From the NCBI RefSeq assembly GCF_000295955.2, contig NZ_ALXE01000007.1, positions 1 to 45,750 of the forward strand: a stretch of DNA of 45,750 nt. Direction: 5' to 3'. The position numbers and the translations under genes were made by a program. Every line of letters begins with the position of its first letter. Position 1 is the first letter of the stretch. Below, in pieces: positions 26,759 through 37,433 of the stretch. This DNA comes from Pantoea sp. A4. GTDB taxonomy: Bacteria; Pseudomonadota; Gammaproteobacteria; Enterobacterales; Enterobacteriaceae. Below the pieces are notes generated by a model that worked only from the letters and a program-made list of their open reading frames with translations, was not told the origin of the DNA and did not search any database.

Positions 26759-28015
26759 ATGCGTTCAGGCTTTACCTCTCGCCCTGCGGCGAATCCCCGC
26801 GATCTGCAAGCGCGTGTGGAGCAGTCCGCTGCCCGTTTTCGCCATGCGATGGCGCAGGAAGATTACCCCACTGCCCTGAAAAGCTGTGAAGAGGTGCTGC
26901 GCGTTATGCCGCACCAGATGCAGGTGCTGAGTGATTATGCACTGTGTCAGATGCGCCTGGGTCAGTATCCCAAAGCTTATAAAACCTATTTGAAAATCTT
27001 ACAGGCTCCCCCCGCTCAGCAGGCTCAGGCGTCAGAAACCTGGCGTGATGGTCTGGCGGAAGTCTGTGGTTGGTTACAAAAGCCTGAAGAGGTGCGACGT
27101 TACGGCCTTGCAGCACTGCAACACGCCGATGACCGTTTTCGAGGTGGCCCGCGTGTCACCTTTCCCTCCGCGCAGCCCGCCCCGTTTGATGCCACTCGCC
27201 CGCAGCAAAACATCATCGCTTTCAGCCTGTATGGCGGTCAGCCTCGTTACTGTGAGACGTTGATTCGTAATGTGGAAGTGGCACCCGATCTGTTTCCTGG
27301 CTGGCGCTGCCGCGTTTATCTGGATGATTCGGTTCCCGGCCATGTCTGGCAGCGTTTGCAGTTGCCTCACGTGGAGCTCGTGGATATGTCGCAGGAAAAG
27401 CACATTTTCCCGACGCTGTGGCGTTTTCTGGTGCTGGATGATGCCAGCGTGCAACGCTTTATCGTCCGTGATGCAGATTCATTGCTCTCTGAGCGTGAAG
27501 CGGCGGCAGTGAACGCCTGGCTGGCTTCTCCTTTCTGGTTCCATCACATGCGTGACTACTTTACGCACACGGAGTTGCTGCTGGCGGGCATGTGGGGAGG
27601 GTGCAATGGCGTATTCCAGCAGGTTGAGCAGTCGATGCGAGATTTCATTACTCAGTACGCAGGCAGTGCGCGTTACACCGACCAGTATTTTCTCAAGCAA
27701 GCACTCTGGCCCACCGTGCGGGAGAGCCTCCTGAGTCACGATGAGCTTTTTGGTTTTCATCAGGCCCAGCCCTGGCCCCAGCATGCCCCCATCCGCTGGC
27801 AGACTGACCGTTTTCACGTTGGCAGCAATGCGGGCTTTGCCAGCATGACGGGGCCGGTGGCGAGTGAAGGCGATCAGCAGCAGGTGGAGCTGAGCTGGCA
27901 GGGGAGAAGTTGGGTGTATGCGGCACGGGTAAAACAAAATCAATGGCATCTGCCGCTGCCGTTTTTCCTGATAGATGCCTGGAAAGCCGGGGAGCTCACC
28001 GTAAGAACACTTTGA
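26759..28015 (+). CDS. Uncharacterised TPR plus glycosyltransferase-like protein
   Basis: A 418-aa protein I do not recognise by name. The N-terminal 30-125 region is helical and TPR-like (RHAMAQEDYPTALKSCEEVL, then DYALCQMRLGQYPKAYKTYLKIL). From about 150 a Rossmann-like start (NIIAFSLYGG, 151-160) leads to RVYLDDSVP and to IVRDADSLLSERE (235-247), where D238 and D240 form a DxD-like motif of nucleotide-sugar transferases. HHMRDYFTH and LLAGMWGG (262-281) and TDQYFLKQALWP (308-319) resemble bacterial GT-like proteins I recall only as uncharacterised. No signal peptide or membrane helix, so cytoplasmic. It sits between udp and rmuC, where E. coli has no such gene, with GGAG before the ATG. 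Donor and acceptor are unknown. Confidence 0.7.
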   Translation: MRSGFTSRPAANPRDLQARVEQSAARFRHAMAQEDYPTALKSCEEVLRVMPHQMQVLSDYALCQMRLGQYPKAYKTYLKILQAPPAQQAQASETWRDGLAEVCGWLQKPEEVRRYGLAALQHADDRFRGGPRVTFPSAQPAPFDATRPQQNIIAFSLYGGQPRYCETLIRNVEVAPDLFPGWRCRVYLDDSVPGHVWQRLQLPHVELVDMSQEKHIFPTLWRFLVLDDASVQRFIVRDADSLLSEREAAAVNAWLASPFWFHHMRDYFTHTELLLAGMWGGCNGVFQQVEQSMRDFITQYAGSARYTDQYFLKQALWPTVRESLLSHDELFGFHQAQPWPQHAPIRWQTDRFHVGSNAGFASMTGPVASEGDQQQVELSWQGRSWVYAARVKQNQWHLPLPFFLIDAWKAGELTVRTL

Positions 28016-28094
28016 TTAGCAAAGATTTATCTGGACATTCATACAGTGCCACTCTACCTTTTTTCTCAGCGCAGCAAGCGGTAGGGGAAGCAGA

Positions 28095-29582
28095 ATGGAC
28101 AGTCAGATAATGATCGGTGCCTGCCTGGCATTAGCCGGAGCAGGCATTGGTTGGATCATCGCACAGTTGCGGTCCAGCCATCAGGCGAGCAGCTTTAACG
28201 CGGAGCAGAGGATTCTGGAAGAGGCGCAACAGCGTCTGGCCGCCGAAATAGCGCAATTGCAGCAGCAGTTGGCGCAGCGTGAGCAGGAACGTATTCAGCT
28301 CCACGGTAGCCTGAGCGCAACTCAGGAACGGCTGCAACAGCTTGACTACTGGCGCACGGAGGCGGATCAGCTGAATCGCGAATTGCGCAATCAGCTGGAT
28401 GTAAACCGGGCGCAGGAAGCGGAACTGCGTGAAGTGACCATCCGCCTGGAAGAGACGCGCTTTGCCGCCGAAGAGAAACAGCGCCTGCTGACCAACAGCG
28501 AGCAGCGTTTGACCGCCCAGTTTGAAAACCTCGCCAATCGTATTTTCGAAAACAATGGCCGCCGGGTTGATGAGCAGAATCGTCAAAGTCTGCATGGTCT
28601 GATTACGCCACTGCGTGAGCAACTTGAGGGCTTCCGCCGCCAGGTCAACGATAGTTTTGGCCAGGAAGCGCGTGAGCGTCATACGCTTACTCATGAAATC
28701 AAACAGCTACAACAACTCAACGCCACCATGGCGCAGGAAGCGCTGAACCTGACCCGCGCCTTGAAAGGGGATAACAAAATTCAGGGGAACTGGGGTGAAG
28801 TGGTGCTGAGCCGGGTGCTGGAAGCTTCTGGCCTGCGTGAGGGCTACGAGTACGAAACACAGGTCAGCATTCAAACCGAACAGCAGGGCCGCTTGCAGCC
28901 CGATGTGATTGTGCGGCTGCCGCAGGGCAAGGATGTGGTGGTGGATGCCAAAATGACGCTGGTCGCCTGGGAACGCTACTTCAACGCCAATGATGAAGCG
29001 ACGCGGGAGTTAGCGATTCAGGAACACGTTGCCGCCATGCGCAGTCATATCCGCCTGTTAGGACGCAAAGATTATCAACAATTACCCGGTTTACGCTCAC
29101 TGGATTATGTGTTGATGTTCATTCCGCTAGAGCCCGCATTTCTGTTAGCGATAGATCGCCAGCCTGAATTAATCAGTGAAGCCTTGCAACAGAACATCAT
29201 GCTGGTCAGCCCGACGACCCTGCTGGTGGCGCTACGCACCATCAACAACCTGTGGCGTTATGAACACCAGAGCCGTAATGCCCAGCGCATCGCCGACCGC
29301 GCAGCAAAACTGTATGACAAGATGCGTCTGTTTGTTGATGACATGGGGGGCATTGGCAGTAACCTCGAAAAAGCCCAGCAGAGCTATCAGCAGGCGATGA
29401 AAAAACTGGCCGAAGGGCGTGGCAATATCATCGCCCAGACCGAAGCGTTTCGCAGTCTGGGGGTTGAGGTGAAACGGCCCATTAATCCGCAATGGGTGGA
29501 GCAGGCGCAGCCAGATGAAGAAATACCCGATGAGGATGAGACCGATCCCCCGTCAGCATCGGTCAGGCGCCTGCATGAATAG
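28095..29582 (+). CDS. rmuC: RmuC, DNA recombination protein
   Basis: A 495-aa RmuC-family protein. An N-terminal transmembrane helix (about 5-24) precedes a long glutamine-rich coiled coil (about 35-150), then the conserved nuclease-like core: GNWGEVVLSRVLEASGLREG (about 232-251), DVVVDAKMTLVAWERYF and GRKDYQQLPGLRSLDYVLMFIP. RmuC limits DNA inversions at short repeats. It precedes ubiE as in E. coli. Confidence 0.95.
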   Translation: MDSQIMIGACLALAGAGIGWIIAQLRSSHQASSFNAEQRILEEAQQRLAAEIAQLQQQLAQREQERIQLHGSLSATQERLQQLDYWRTEADQLNRELRNQLDVNRAQEAELREVTIRLEETRFAAEEKQRLLTNSEQRLTAQFENLANRIFENNGRRVDEQNRQSLHGLITPLREQLEGFRRQVNDSFGQEARERHTLTHEIKQLQQLNATMAQEALNLTRALKGDNKIQGNWGEVVLSRVLEASGLREGYEYETQVSIQTEQQGRLQPDVIVRLPQGKDVVVDAKMTLVAWERYFNANDEATRELAIQEHVAAMRSHIRLLGRKDYQQLPGLRSLDYVLMFIPLEPAFLLAIDRQPELISEALQQNIMLVSPTTLLVALRTINNLWRYEHQSRNAQRIADRAAKLYDKMRLFVDDMGGIGSNLEKAQQSYQQAMKKLAEGRGNIIAQTEAFRSLGVEVKRPINPQWVEQAQPDEEIPDEDETDPPSASVRRLHE

Positions 29583-29659
29583 CATGGCTTAGCATGCCTG
29601 AGCCTCGCCACTCTGTGGTACACTTTGGAAAGTATTGATTGTGGAGCAGGTAAAAACCG

Positions 29660-30418
29660 ATGGCAGATGAATCTCAGCAGGAAACAACGCATTTTGGCTT
29701 TCAGACCGTTGCCAAGAACGAGAAAGAGGGAAAAGTCGCGGAAGTCTTTCACTCCGTAGCGGCAAAATATGACCTGATGAACGACCTGATGTCGTTCGGC
29801 GTCCATCGCGTCTGGAAGCGTTTCACCATCGATAGCAGCGGCGTACGCCGTGGCCAACGCGTATTAGATCTGGCCGGTGGCACTGGCGACCTGACGGCGA
29901 AATTCTCGCGTCTGGTCGGTGAAACGGGTCAGGTGGTTCTGGCGGATATCAACAGTTCGATGCTGAAAATGGGCCGCGAAAAGCTGCGCAACCTCGGCGT
30001 CGTGGGCAACGTAAACTACGTTCAGGCGAATGCCGAAGCTCTGCCGTTCCCGGATAATTACTTTGACTGCATCACCATCTCTTTTGGTCTGCGTAACGTG
30101 ACCGAGAAAGAGAAAGCGTTGGCATCAATGTTCCGCGTACTGAAGCCAGGCGGGCGTCTGTTGGTACTGGAGTTCTCTAAGCCGGTACTGGATCCGCTGA
30201 GCAAAGCCTACGATGCTTACTCCTTCCATATTCTGCCGCGCATTGGCCAACTGGTCGCGCAGGATGCTGAGAGCTATCGCTATCTGGCTGAATCTATCCG
30301 TATGCATCCCGATCAGGAAACCCTGAAGGCGATGATGAACGATGTCGGCTTTGAAAATACCACCTACTTCAACATGACCGGCGGCATTGTAGCGCTGCAT
30401 CGTGGATTCAAATTCTGA
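29660..30418 (+). CDS. ubiE: Ubiquinone/menaquinone biosynthesis C-methyltransferase
   Basis: UbiE methylates the ring carbon in both ubiquinone and menaquinone synthesis, using S-adenosylmethionine. It is 252 aa, with the SAM motif [10 protein letters not shown] (68-77), [14 protein letters not shown] and the C-terminal [13 protein letters not shown] signature. It is the first gene of ubiE-ubiJ-ubiB, with ubiJ starting 3 nt after its stop. Confidence 0.97.
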   Translation: MADESQQETTHFGFQTVAKNEKEGKVAEVFHSVAAKYDLMNDLMSFGVHRVWKRFTIDSSGVRRGQRVLDLAGGTGDLTAKFSRLVGETGQVVLADINSSMLKMGREKLRNLGVVGNVNYVQANAEALPFPDNYFDCITISFGLRNVTEKEKALASMFRVLKPGGRLLVLEFSKPVLDPLSKAYDAYSFHILPRIGQLVAQDAESYRYLAESIRMHPDQETLKAMMNDVGFENTTYFNMTGGIVALHRGFKF

Positions 30419-30421
30419 TCA

Positions 30422-31036
30422 ATGATGGTGAATACGCTAACTCCTCTGATAACTGCCGGTCTGGAGACCGCACTAAACCGGGTTCTCTATCGCGATCGTA
30501 GCCTGAAAGCCGCACGCCAGCGGCTGGCAGGCAAGGTACTGACGTTGCGACTGAGTGAGCTGTCCCATCCACTGGTGCTGGTGTTTAGCGAGCAACAGTT
30601 GGATGTGCTGAGTGACTGGCAGGACAGCAGTGACTGCACGGTGATAACCCATCTGCGTTCTTTGAGTAAACTGCGCGATCGTCAGCAGCTAACCGCACTG
30701 ATTCGCAGCGGTGAGCTGGAAGTGGAGGGCGATCTTCAGGTGGTACAGCAGTTCTCTGCGCTGATCGACCTGGCAGAGTTAGATCCTGCTGAATACCTCT
30801 CTCCGTGGATTGGCGATGTTGCCGCATTCGGCCTGAGCCAGTTTGCCCGTAAAGCGTTTGGCTTTGCGCAGCTTGAGCTGACCCGCCGCCAGACCCATGT
30901 CGCGGAGGTGTTGACGGAAGAGTGGCGCATGGCGCCGGCAGCACTGGAGCTAGCGTGGTTTGCTGAAGAAGTAGATTCGATAGACCGCGAACTAGAAGCG
31001 TTGCAAACGCGGCTGGCGCAGTTGGAGGCGAAATGA
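30422..31036 (+). CDS. ubiJ: UbiJ, ubiquinone biosynthesis accessory factor
   Basis: A 204-aa protein with an N-terminal SCP2-like lipid-binding domain (about 15-115; [24 protein letters not shown] is conserved) and a charged C-terminal helix. UbiJ, with UbiK, is part of the soluble Ubi complex that makes ubiquinone. Two adjacent ATGs (30422, 30425) can serve as start. It overlaps ubiB by 4 nt. Confidence 0.94.
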   Translation: MMVNTLTPLITAGLETALNRVLYRDRSLKAARQRLAGKVLTLRLSELSHPLVLVFSEQQLDVLSDWQDSSDCTVITHLRSLSKLRDRQQLTALIRSGELEVEGDLQVVQQFSALIDLAELDPAEYLSPWIGDVAAFGLSQFARKAFGFAQLELTRRQTHVAEVLTEEWRMAPAALELAWFAEEVDSIDRELEALQTRLAQLEAK

Positions 31037-32670
31037 CGTTCGGTGAACTACGCCGCTTATACTTTATCATTCGAATTTTTCTGACCTACGGACTGGATGA
31101 ACTGATCCCCAAAATGCGCATCACGCTGCCGCTGCGGCTGTGGCGGCGCTGTATTTTCTGGATCCCGAATCGCCATGCGGACAAAACTGTGGGGGTGCGC
31201 CTGCGCCTGGCCATGGAGCAGCTGGGTCCGGTCTGGATTAAGTTCGGCCAGATGCTCTCTACCCGACGCGATCTGTTCCCACCTGCCGTCGCTGATGAGC
31301 TGGCTGTCTTACAGGATCGCGTAGCGCCATTCGACGGTGCGAAAGCCAAAGCGCAAATTGAGCGTGCGATTGGCGGTCCGGTAGAAACCTGGTTTGACGA
31401 GTTTGATATTAATCCGCTGGCTTCTGCCTCGATTGCTCAAGTCCACACCGCCACGCTGAAAGAAAATGGCGCGAAGGTGGTGATCAAAGTGATCCGCCCG
31501 GACATTCTGCCGGTGATTAAAGCCGACATGAAGCTGATCTACCGCCTGGCGCGTTGGGTGCCACGTCTGCTGCCTGACGGGCGTCGCTTGCGTCCGGTGG
31601 AAGTGGTGCGTGACTACGAAAAAACCCTGCTGGACGAACTGAATCTGCTGCGTGAAGCGGCGAATGCCATCCAGCTACGGCGTAATTTTGAACGTAGCCA
31701 GATGCTCTACGTACCCGAAATCTATTCTGACTACTGTAGCGAATCGATGCTGGTGATGGAGCGCATTTACGGCATTCCGATTTCTGACATCGCCACACTT
31801 GAGCAGCACGGCGTCAATATGAAGCTATTGGCAGAACGTGGTGTGCAGGTGTTCTTTACTCAGGTGTTCCGTGACAGCTTTTTCCATGCAGATATGCACC
31901 CAGGAAATATCTTTGTCAGCTATGATCATCCAGAAGACCCACAATATATTGGCATTGACTGCGGTATCGTTGGCTCGCTGAATAAAGAAGATAAACGCTA
32001 TTTGGCGGAGAACTTCATTGCCTTCTTTAATCGTGATTATCGCAAGGTGGCTGAGTTGCACGTTGACTCGGGCTGGGTTCCGCCGGACACCAACGTAGAA
32101 GATTTTGAATTCGCGATTCGTACTGTCTGTGAACCGATTTTTGAGAAGCCACTGGCGGAAATTTCGTTTGGGCATGTCTTGCTGAATCTGTTTAACACTG
32201 CGCGCCGTTTCAACATGGAAGTACAGCCACAGCTGGTGCTGTTGCAGAAAACCTTGTTGTACATCGAAGGTATTGGCCGTCAGCTTTATCCTCAGCTGGA
32301 TCTGTGGAAAACGGCAAAGCCGTTCCTTGAAGACTGGATCAAAGATCAGATTGGCTTACCTGCCATTTGGCGAGCAGTAAAAGACAAAGCGCCATTCTGG
32401 GCGGAAAAACTGCCCGAGTTGCCAGAACTGTTTTATGAGAGCATGCGCCATCACAAGATGCTCAAACACAGCGTAGATAAGCTGGCCGGAGAGATGCAGG
32501 AGCAACGGACGCGTCAACATCAGTCGCGCTACCTGTTCGGAATTGGCGCTACACTGGTGTTAAGTGGTGTTGCGGTGCTGTTACGCAATCCTGAGTGGAA
32601 TATGACGTCAGCGTTACTGATTGCGGCTGGCGCTGTAAGCTGGATAATAGGCTGGCGGCGGACAAACTAA
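31033..32670 (+). CDS. ubiB: UbiB, atypical kinase-like ubiquinone protein
   Basis: UbiB is a 545-aa member of the ADCK/COQ8 family, needed for ubiquinone synthesis. The family KxGQ motif is KFGQ (70-73). An alanine-type loop (ASASIAQVH, 130-138) replaces the glycine loop of protein kinases. HADMHPGN (285-292) is the catalytic loop, and DCG (309-311) stands in place of DFG. Two C-terminal transmembrane helices (about 497-515 and 521-540) anchor it. Its ATG overlaps the ubiJ stop. Confidence 0.97.
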   Translation: MTFGELRRLYFIIRIFLTYGLDELIPKMRITLPLRLWRRCIFWIPNRHADKTVGVRLRLAMEQLGPVWIKFGQMLSTRRDLFPPAVADELAVLQDRVAPFDGAKAKAQIERAIGGPVETWFDEFDINPLASASIAQVHTATLKENGAKVVIKVIRPDILPVIKADMKLIYRLARWVPRLLPDGRRLRPVEVVRDYEKTLLDELNLLREAANAIQLRRNFERSQMLYVPEIYSDYCSESMLVMERIYGIPISDIATLEQHGVNMKLLAERGVQVFFTQVFRDSFFHADMHPGNIFVSYDHPEDPQYIGIDCGIVGSLNKEDKRYLAENFIAFFNRDYRKVAELHVDSGWVPPDTNVEDFEFAIRTVCEPIFEKPLAEISFGHVLLNLFNTARRFNMEVQPQLVLLQKTLLYIEGIGRQLYPQLDLWKTAKPFLEDWIKDQIGLPAIWRAVKDKAPFWAEKLPELPELFYESMRHHKMLKHSVDKLAGEMQEQRTRQHQSRYLFGIGATLVLSGVAVLLRNPEWNMTSALLIAAGAVSWIIGWRRTN

Positions 32671-32776
32671 TTGTCAGGTCGGGCTAAACCACGTAATGTC
32701 GCAGGTTCAGGCCCGTCCACTGGGCCGCTGACACGACGTTCAGCATTGTATTTACTAGATTATTAGAGGCCATACT

Positions 32777-33028
32777 ATGGGTGGTATCAGCATCGGCAAG
32801 TTGTTAATCGTTGCCGTAATTATTGTCCTTATTTTCGGTACCAAAAAATTCCGCACACTGGGCGCGGATCTCGGCGCTTCGCTGAAAGGCTTTAAAAAAG
32901 CCATGAGTGATGACGACAAGAAAGAAGAACCAGCGCAGCAGGACGCAGATTTCGCGACCAAAACGCTGCCGGAACAACAGCAAACCGCGGCTAAGAAAGA
33001 AGAAGCCAGGAACGACAAGCAGGTGTAA
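32777..33028 (+). CDS. tatA: TatA, Tat translocase pore-forming subunit
   Basis: An 83-aa protein. The short N-terminal transmembrane helix (about 6-20) is followed by the FGTKK hinge and an amphipathic helix ([19 protein letters not shown]), then a charged tail. TatA oligomers form the passage for folded twin-arginine substrates. AGAGG stands before the ATG. It is the first gene of tatABC, separated from ubiB by 106 bp containing a GGCCC/GGGCC hairpin (32710-32726). Confidence 0.96.
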   Translation: MGGISIGKLLIVAVIIVLIFGTKKFRTLGADLGASLKGFKKAMSDDDKKEEPAQQDADFATKTLPEQQQTAAKKEEARNDKQV

Positions 33029-33031
33029 ACC

Positions 33032-33571
33032 GTGTTCGATATTGGGTTCAGTGAACTGCTGCTGGTGTTTGTGATTGGGCTGATTGTGCTTGGCCCACAG
33101 CGCTTGCCAGTAGCAGTAAAAACCGTTGTTGGCTGGATCAGAGCCATGCGCTCGTTGGCCGCAAATGTGCAAAATGAACTTGCGCAGGAGCTGAAACTGC
33201 AAGAATTGCAGGACAGCCTGAAAAAAGTGGAAGAAGCGGGCCGTGGCACGCTTTCACCGGAGCTGAAAGAGTCGATGGATGAGCTGCGTAAAACCGCAGA
33301 TTCTATGCGTCGCTCTGTGCAGCAGAGCATTGATCTGGAAAAAACCGAAGATGAAGCGAATACCATTCATTCGCCTCAGACGCCGGTACAGGATCAGCCC
33401 CCGGCTACACCTCAGGTGCCTGCTACGCATGCTCATACAGAAAGTGTCAGCCCAGCAGCTGCCGAGCATCAGGCCAGTGCGCCTGCGCAAGCGCCTGCTG
33501 AGGTGAAACCCGTTCAGCCCGCGCCCGGCGGGGAAACTCCCCAGGCTGTTGCCGTAAAAGACGAAAAATAA
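33032..33571 (+). CDS. tatB: TatB, Tat translocase receptor subunit
   Basis: A 179-aa protein starting at GTG 33032 ([26 protein letters not shown]). It has a single N-terminal transmembrane helix with the conserved glutamate (Glu8) and GPQRLP hinge, a long amphipathic helix region, and a Pro/Ala/Gln-rich tail unlike E. coli in detail. TatB with TatC forms the signal-peptide receptor. It starts 3 nt after the tatA stop. Confidence 0.96.
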   Translation: MFDIGFSELLLVFVIGLIVLGPQRLPVAVKTVVGWIRAMRSLAANVQNELAQELKLQELQDSLKKVEEAGRGTLSPELKESMDELRKTADSMRRSVQQSIDLEKTEDEANTIHSPQTPVQDQPPATPQVPATHAHTESVSPAAAEHQASAPAQAPAEVKPVQPAPGGETPQAVAVKDEK

Positions 33572-33573
33572 CC

Positions 33574-34356
33574 ATGGCCGTTGAAGATACCCAACCGCTG
33601 ATCAGCCATCTGATTGAGCTGCGTAAGCGCCTGCTGAACTGCATCATCGCGGTTTTTGTCATTTTTCTGGCACTGGTTTACTTTGCCAATGACATCTACC
33701 ACGCCGTGGCCGCACCGTTAATTAGCCATATGCCACACGGTGCCAGCATGATAGCCACCGATGTTGCATCACCGTTTTTTACCCCGATTAAGCTGACCAT
33801 TGTTGCCTCGGTGTTTCTCGCCGTCCCGGTTATTCTTTATCAGGTGTGGGCATTTGTTGCACCAGCACTGTATCGCCATGAACGTAAGTTGGTGATGCCG
33901 CTGCTGTTCTCCAGTACTTTCCTGTTCTACCTCGGTGTGGCGTTTGCCTACTTCATCGTCTTCCCGCTGGCGTTTGGCTTCTTTGCTAAAACCGCACCAG
34001 AGGGCGTACAAATGGCCACCGACATTGCGAAATATCTCGATTTCGTCATGACCATTTTCATGGCCTTCGGTGTGGCGTTTGAAGTGCCAATCGCGATTGT
34101 GTTGCTGTGCTGGACCGGCATTACGACACCTGAAGATTTGCGCAAAAAACGACCTTATATTCTGGTCGGTGCGTTTATTGTTGCGATGTTGCTCACACCA
34201 CCAGACGTTTTCTCGCAAACTTTGCTCGCTATTCCGATGTACTGCCTGTTTGAGATAGGGGTATTCTTTTCCCGCTATTACGTGGGTAAAGGACGTAAGG
34301 ATCAGGATAGTGAGGCGGACGACGAGCAAGAAGACGACGAAACGCCAGCAGCCTGA
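33574..34356 (+). CDS. tatC: TatC, Tat translocase core subunit
   Basis: A 260-aa inner-membrane protein with six transmembrane helices. The N terminus holds [11 protein letters not shown], with the conserved Glu in the signal-recognition face, and [13 protein letters not shown] is a family signature. TatC binds the twin-arginine motif. The acidic C-terminal tail is cytoplasmic. It begins 2 nt after the tatB stop. Confidence 0.97.
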   Translation: MAVEDTQPLISHLIELRKRLLNCIIAVFVIFLALVYFANDIYHAVAAPLISHMPHGASMIATDVASPFFTPIKLTIVASVFLAVPVILYQVWAFVAPALYRHERKLVMPLLFSSTFLFYLGVAFAYFIVFPLAFGFFAKTAPEGVQMATDIAKYLDFVMTIFMAFGVAFEVPIAIVLLCWTGITTPEDLRKKRPYILVGAFIVAMLLTPPDVFSQTLLAIPMYCLFEIGVFFSRYYVGKGRKDQDSEADDEQEDDETPAA

Positions 34357-34372
34357 GTCCTTTCGGTCGCAT

Positions 34373-34392
34373 ATCCCGCTAGCCGGCGGGAT
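34373..34392 (+). terminator. Hairpin after tatC
   Basis: ATCCCGC (34373-34379) pairs with GCGGGAT (34386-34392) around 6 nt, 16 nt after the tatC stop. No T-run follows directly. Confidence 0.4.
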
Positions 34393-34404
34393 CATTAATT
34401 CATC

Positions 34405-34427
34405 AACCGCCCGTTTTCGGGCGGTTT
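34405..34427 (+). terminator. Hairpin between tatC and tatD
   Basis: AACCGCCC (34405-34412) pairs with GGGCGGTT (34419-34426) around a 6-nt loop, with only a short T tract. It may partly separate tatABC from tatD, which begins 19 nt later. Confidence 0.6.
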
Positions 34428-34445
34428 GCATTTCTGGAAGAGCTT

Positions 34446-35228
34446 ATGTTTGATATCGGTGTAAACCTGACCAGCACGCAATTCGCGAAAGATCGTGAAC
34501 AGGTAGTGAAACGCGCGCGCGCAGCGGGCGTCACCGGGATGCTGATTACCGGCACCAATGCGCTGGAGAGCCAGCAAGCACAGCGTCTGGCACAGAGCCA
34601 TCCTGATTATTGTTGGTCTACGGCGGGGGTTCATCCCCATCACGCTAGCGAGTGGTCAGCAGAAACGGGGAATACGCTACGCCGCCTGGCGGCGAGCAAA
34701 GAGGTGGTCGCGATTGGCGAATGTGGACTCGATTTTAATCGCAACCTCTCCGCTCACGATCAACAAGAGTATGCTTTCGAGGCGCAGTTAGCGCTGGCTG
34801 CAGAACTGAACCTACCGGTGTTTTTACACTGTCGCGAAGCACACAGGCGCTTTCTTGCTGTATTAACGCCGTGGCTCCCTAAATTACCTGGCGCAGTGGT
34901 GCACTGTTTTACCGGTACGCGCCCGGAGCTGGAAGCATGCCTGGTGGCAGGATTGTCAGTGGGAATTACAGGCTGGGTGTGCGATGAACGGCGCGGGCTG
35001 GAACTGCGTGAGCTGCTGCCGCTGATTCCGGCAGATAAGCTGATGCTGGAAACCGATGCACCTTACTTGTTGCCACGCGACATGCATCCTCGGCCAACTT
35101 CACGCCGCAATGAACCCTGCTTCCTGCCACACATTGTGCAGCAGGTCGCAGGGTGGCGTGGCGAAGAGGCCGAGGCTTTAGCACAGCAGGTAGATCAGAA
35201 CGTGCGAAGCTTATTTAGCCTGAACTAG
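34446..35228 (+). CDS. tatD: TatD, metal-dependent 3'-5' DNase
   Basis: A 260-aa TatD-family TIM-barrel nuclease. [27 protein letters not shown] and [11 protein letters not shown] are the metal-binding motifs. As in E. coli TatD, the first metal motif of other family members (HxH) is replaced by GVNLTS at the N terminus. Despite its place after tatABC it is not needed for Tat export. It converges with rfaH, overlapping by 4 bp. Confidence 0.95.
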   Translation: MFDIGVNLTSTQFAKDREQVVKRARAAGVTGMLITGTNALESQQAQRLAQSHPDYCWSTAGVHPHHASEWSAETGNTLRRLAASKEVVAIGECGLDFNRNLSAHDQQEYAFEAQLALAAELNLPVFLHCREAHRRFLAVLTPWLPKLPGAVVHCFTGTRPELEACLVAGLSVGITGWVCDERRGLELRELLPLIPADKLMLETDAPYLLPRDMHPRPTSRRNEPCFLPHIVQQVAGWRGEEAEALAQQVDQNVRSLFSLN

Positions 35229-35713
35229 GCTTTGCGGAACAGACGATTATCGATGCTGCGCGCCACCTGCTTATTAAGCAGATTCAGCAGCAGCATCGAG
35301 CGTGCTTCTCCATCCGGCTCTGCGAAGATGGCACGCAGGCCTTCAAACGTACCGTCTGTGATGACCACTTCATCGCCGATTTGTGGCGTTTCCGGATCAA
35401 ACAGCAGGGTTGGCGCTTCATTTTGTAAGGCACAAATGACTTCAGCGGGCACGGTAGCAGGCAGAGATCCGAAGCGAACAAAGTGACTGACGCCACGGGT
35501 GGCGCTAATCGTTGTTGTGTGAATTGCTTCCGGATCGAACTCCACAAACATGTAGTTGGGGAAAAGCGGCTCACTCAAAGTGGTACGCTTCCCGCGCACG
35601 ATTTTTTCCAGAGCAATCATTGGGCTAATGCAGTTAACATCTTGCCGCTCGAGATGCTCTTTAGCGCGAATTAACTGACCGCGCTTGCAGTAGAGTAAGT
35701 ACCAGGATTCCAT
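35225..35713 (-). CDS. rfaH: RfaH, transcription antiterminator
   Basis: A 162-aa NusG paralogue, the E. coli length when started at 35713 ([24 protein letters not shown]), with GGGAG upstream. The N-terminal NGN domain (about 1-100) includes [13 protein letters not shown], and the C-terminal KOW domain carries [17 protein letters not shown]. RfaH is recruited at ops sites to long operons for LPS, capsule and toxins. Its presence fits a surface-polysaccharide-rich lifestyle. Confidence 0.96.
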   Translation of the reverse strand: MESWYLLYCKRGQLIRAKEHLERQDVNCISPMIALEKIVRGKRTTLSEPLFPNYMFVEFDPEAIHTTTISATRGVSHFVRFGSLPATVPAEVICALQNEAPTLLFDPETPQIGDEVVITDGTFEGLRAIFAEPDGEARSMLLLNLLNKQVARSIDNRLFRKA

Positions 35714-35904
35714 ATTTGCTCCCAACGAATGGACGCATAAGAATATCAAACCTACTGACAGAGTTATAGCGCATCCCTGACGGGAAAGTGGCGCAATTTG
35801 TGAAAATTCCTGCTAAATCCCAACCTGCACCACATAAACCTCAACACCCAGACATAAACCTCCTTATAATGGCCGATTGACCCTGGCAAAAAAGTTAACC
35901 CGGC

Positions 35905-37389
35905 ATGAAATATCAGGATTTACGCGACTTCTTAGCCCTGCTTGAGCAGCGTGGCGAATTAAAACGTATTACCCAGACTATCGATCCTCATCTCGAAATG
36001 ACCGAGATTGCCGATCGTACTTTGCGTGCGGGCGGACCGGCGTTGTTGTTTGAGAATCCGAAAGGCTATGACATGCCGGTACTGTGCAACCTGTTTGGCA
36101 CGCCAAAACGGGTAGCGATGGGAATGGGACAGGAAGAGGTGAGTGCGCTGCGTGAAGTGGGCGAACTACTGGCCTTCCTGAAAGAGCCGGAGCCACCAAA
36201 AGGCTTCCGCGACCTGTTTGATAAAGCACCGCGTTTCAAGCAGGTACTGAACATGCCGACGAAACGCCTGCGAAATGCGCCCTGCCAGGAAATCGTTTAT
36301 AGCGGTGATGACGTCGATTTAACGCGTATCCCGGTGATGAAGTGCTGGCCTGGCGATGCGGCCCCACTGATTACCTGGGGCTTAACGGTCTCACGAGGTC
36401 CGCACAAAGAGCGGCAAAACCTCGGTATTTATCGCCAACAGGTGATCGGCAAAAATCGTCTGATCATGCGCTGGTTGTCGCATCGTGGTGGCGCGCTGGA
36501 TTATCAGGAGTGGTGTAAGGCGCATCCGGGAGAGCGTTTCCCGGTAGCTGTTGCACTGGGCGCCGATCCGGCCACCATTCTGGGTGCTGTGACCCCGGTG
36601 CCTGATTCCCTGTCAGAATATGCCTTTGCCGGTTTATTACGCGGTAATAAAACCGAAGTCGTTAAATGTATCAGTAACGATTTGGACGTCCCGGCCAGCG
36701 CTGAAATTGTGTTGGAAGGCTATATTGAACCGGGCGATATGGCACCAGAAGGGCCATATGGCGACCACACGGGATACTATAATGAAGTGGATAGTTTCCC
36801 GGTATTTACGGTAACGCACATCACCCAGCGCAATAAACCTATCTACCACTCAACTTATACTGGTCGTCCGCCAGATGAACCGGCGGTGCTGGGTGTAGCG
36901 CTGAATGAAGTACTGGTGCCCATTCTGATTAAGCAGTTCCCGGAAATCGTTGATTTCTACCTGCCGCCTGAAGGGTGTTCCTATCGGATGGCCGTGGTCA
37001 CCATGAAGAAGCAGTATGCGGGGCATGCGAAGCGCGTGATGTTTGGCGTCTGGTCGTTCTTACGTCAGTTCATGTACACCAAGTTTGTGATTGTCTGTGA
37101 TGACGACGTTAATGCCCGCGACTGGAATGATGTGATCTGGGCGATCACCACCCGTATGGACCCAGCGCGCGATACTGTACTGGTTGAAAACACGCCCATC
37201 GACTACCTCGATTTCGCCTCACCCGTTTCGGGACTGGGTTCCAAAATGGGGATGGATGCCACCAATAAGTGGCCTGGCGAAACGGATCGTGAGTGGGGAA
37301 CCCCGATCGTAAAAGATCCGGCGGTTACCGCCCGTATTGATGCTATCTGGGATGATTTAGGCATCTTCGATGCACCGCTGCAACGCTGA
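35905..37389 (+). CDS. ubiD: UbiD, 3-octaprenyl-4-hydroxybenzoate decarboxylase
   Basis: UbiD removes the carboxylate from 3-octaprenyl-4-hydroxybenzoate in ubiquinone synthesis, using prenylated FMN made by UbiX. It is 494 aa (E. coli 497). Family segments seen are [42 protein letters not shown] (prFMN/metal site region) and [13 protein letters not shown]. fre follows after 44 nt, and Fre can supply reduced flavin. Confidence 0.97.
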   Translation: MKYQDLRDFLALLEQRGELKRITQTIDPHLEMTEIADRTLRAGGPALLFENPKGYDMPVLCNLFGTPKRVAMGMGQEEVSALREVGELLAFLKEPEPPKGFRDLFDKAPRFKQVLNMPTKRLRNAPCQEIVYSGDDVDLTRIPVMKCWPGDAAPLITWGLTVSRGPHKERQNLGIYRQQVIGKNRLIMRWLSHRGGALDYQEWCKAHPGERFPVAVALGADPATILGAVTPVPDSLSEYAFAGLLRGNKTEVVKCISNDLDVPASAEIVLEGYIEPGDMAPEGPYGDHTGYYNEVDSFPVFTVTHITQRNKPIYHSTYTGRPPDEPAVLGVALNEVLVPILIKQFPEIVDFYLPPEGCSYRMAVVTMKKQYAGHAKRVMFGVWSFLRQFMYTKFVIVCDDDVNARDWNDVIWAITTRMDPARDTVLVENTPIDYLDFASPVSGLGSKMGMDATNKWPGETDREWGTPIVKDPAVTARIDAIWDDLGIFDAPLQR

Positions 37390-37433
37390 GTGGTGCTAAT
37401 TACATACACACAACCCTCTGACAGAGAGAGCGT

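Noticed and set aside
32755..33366. A 203-codon minus-strand open frame over tatA and tatB
   Set aside because: It is serine-rich and low in complexity, mirrors the Tat genes' coding bias, and both plus-strand proteins are well supported.
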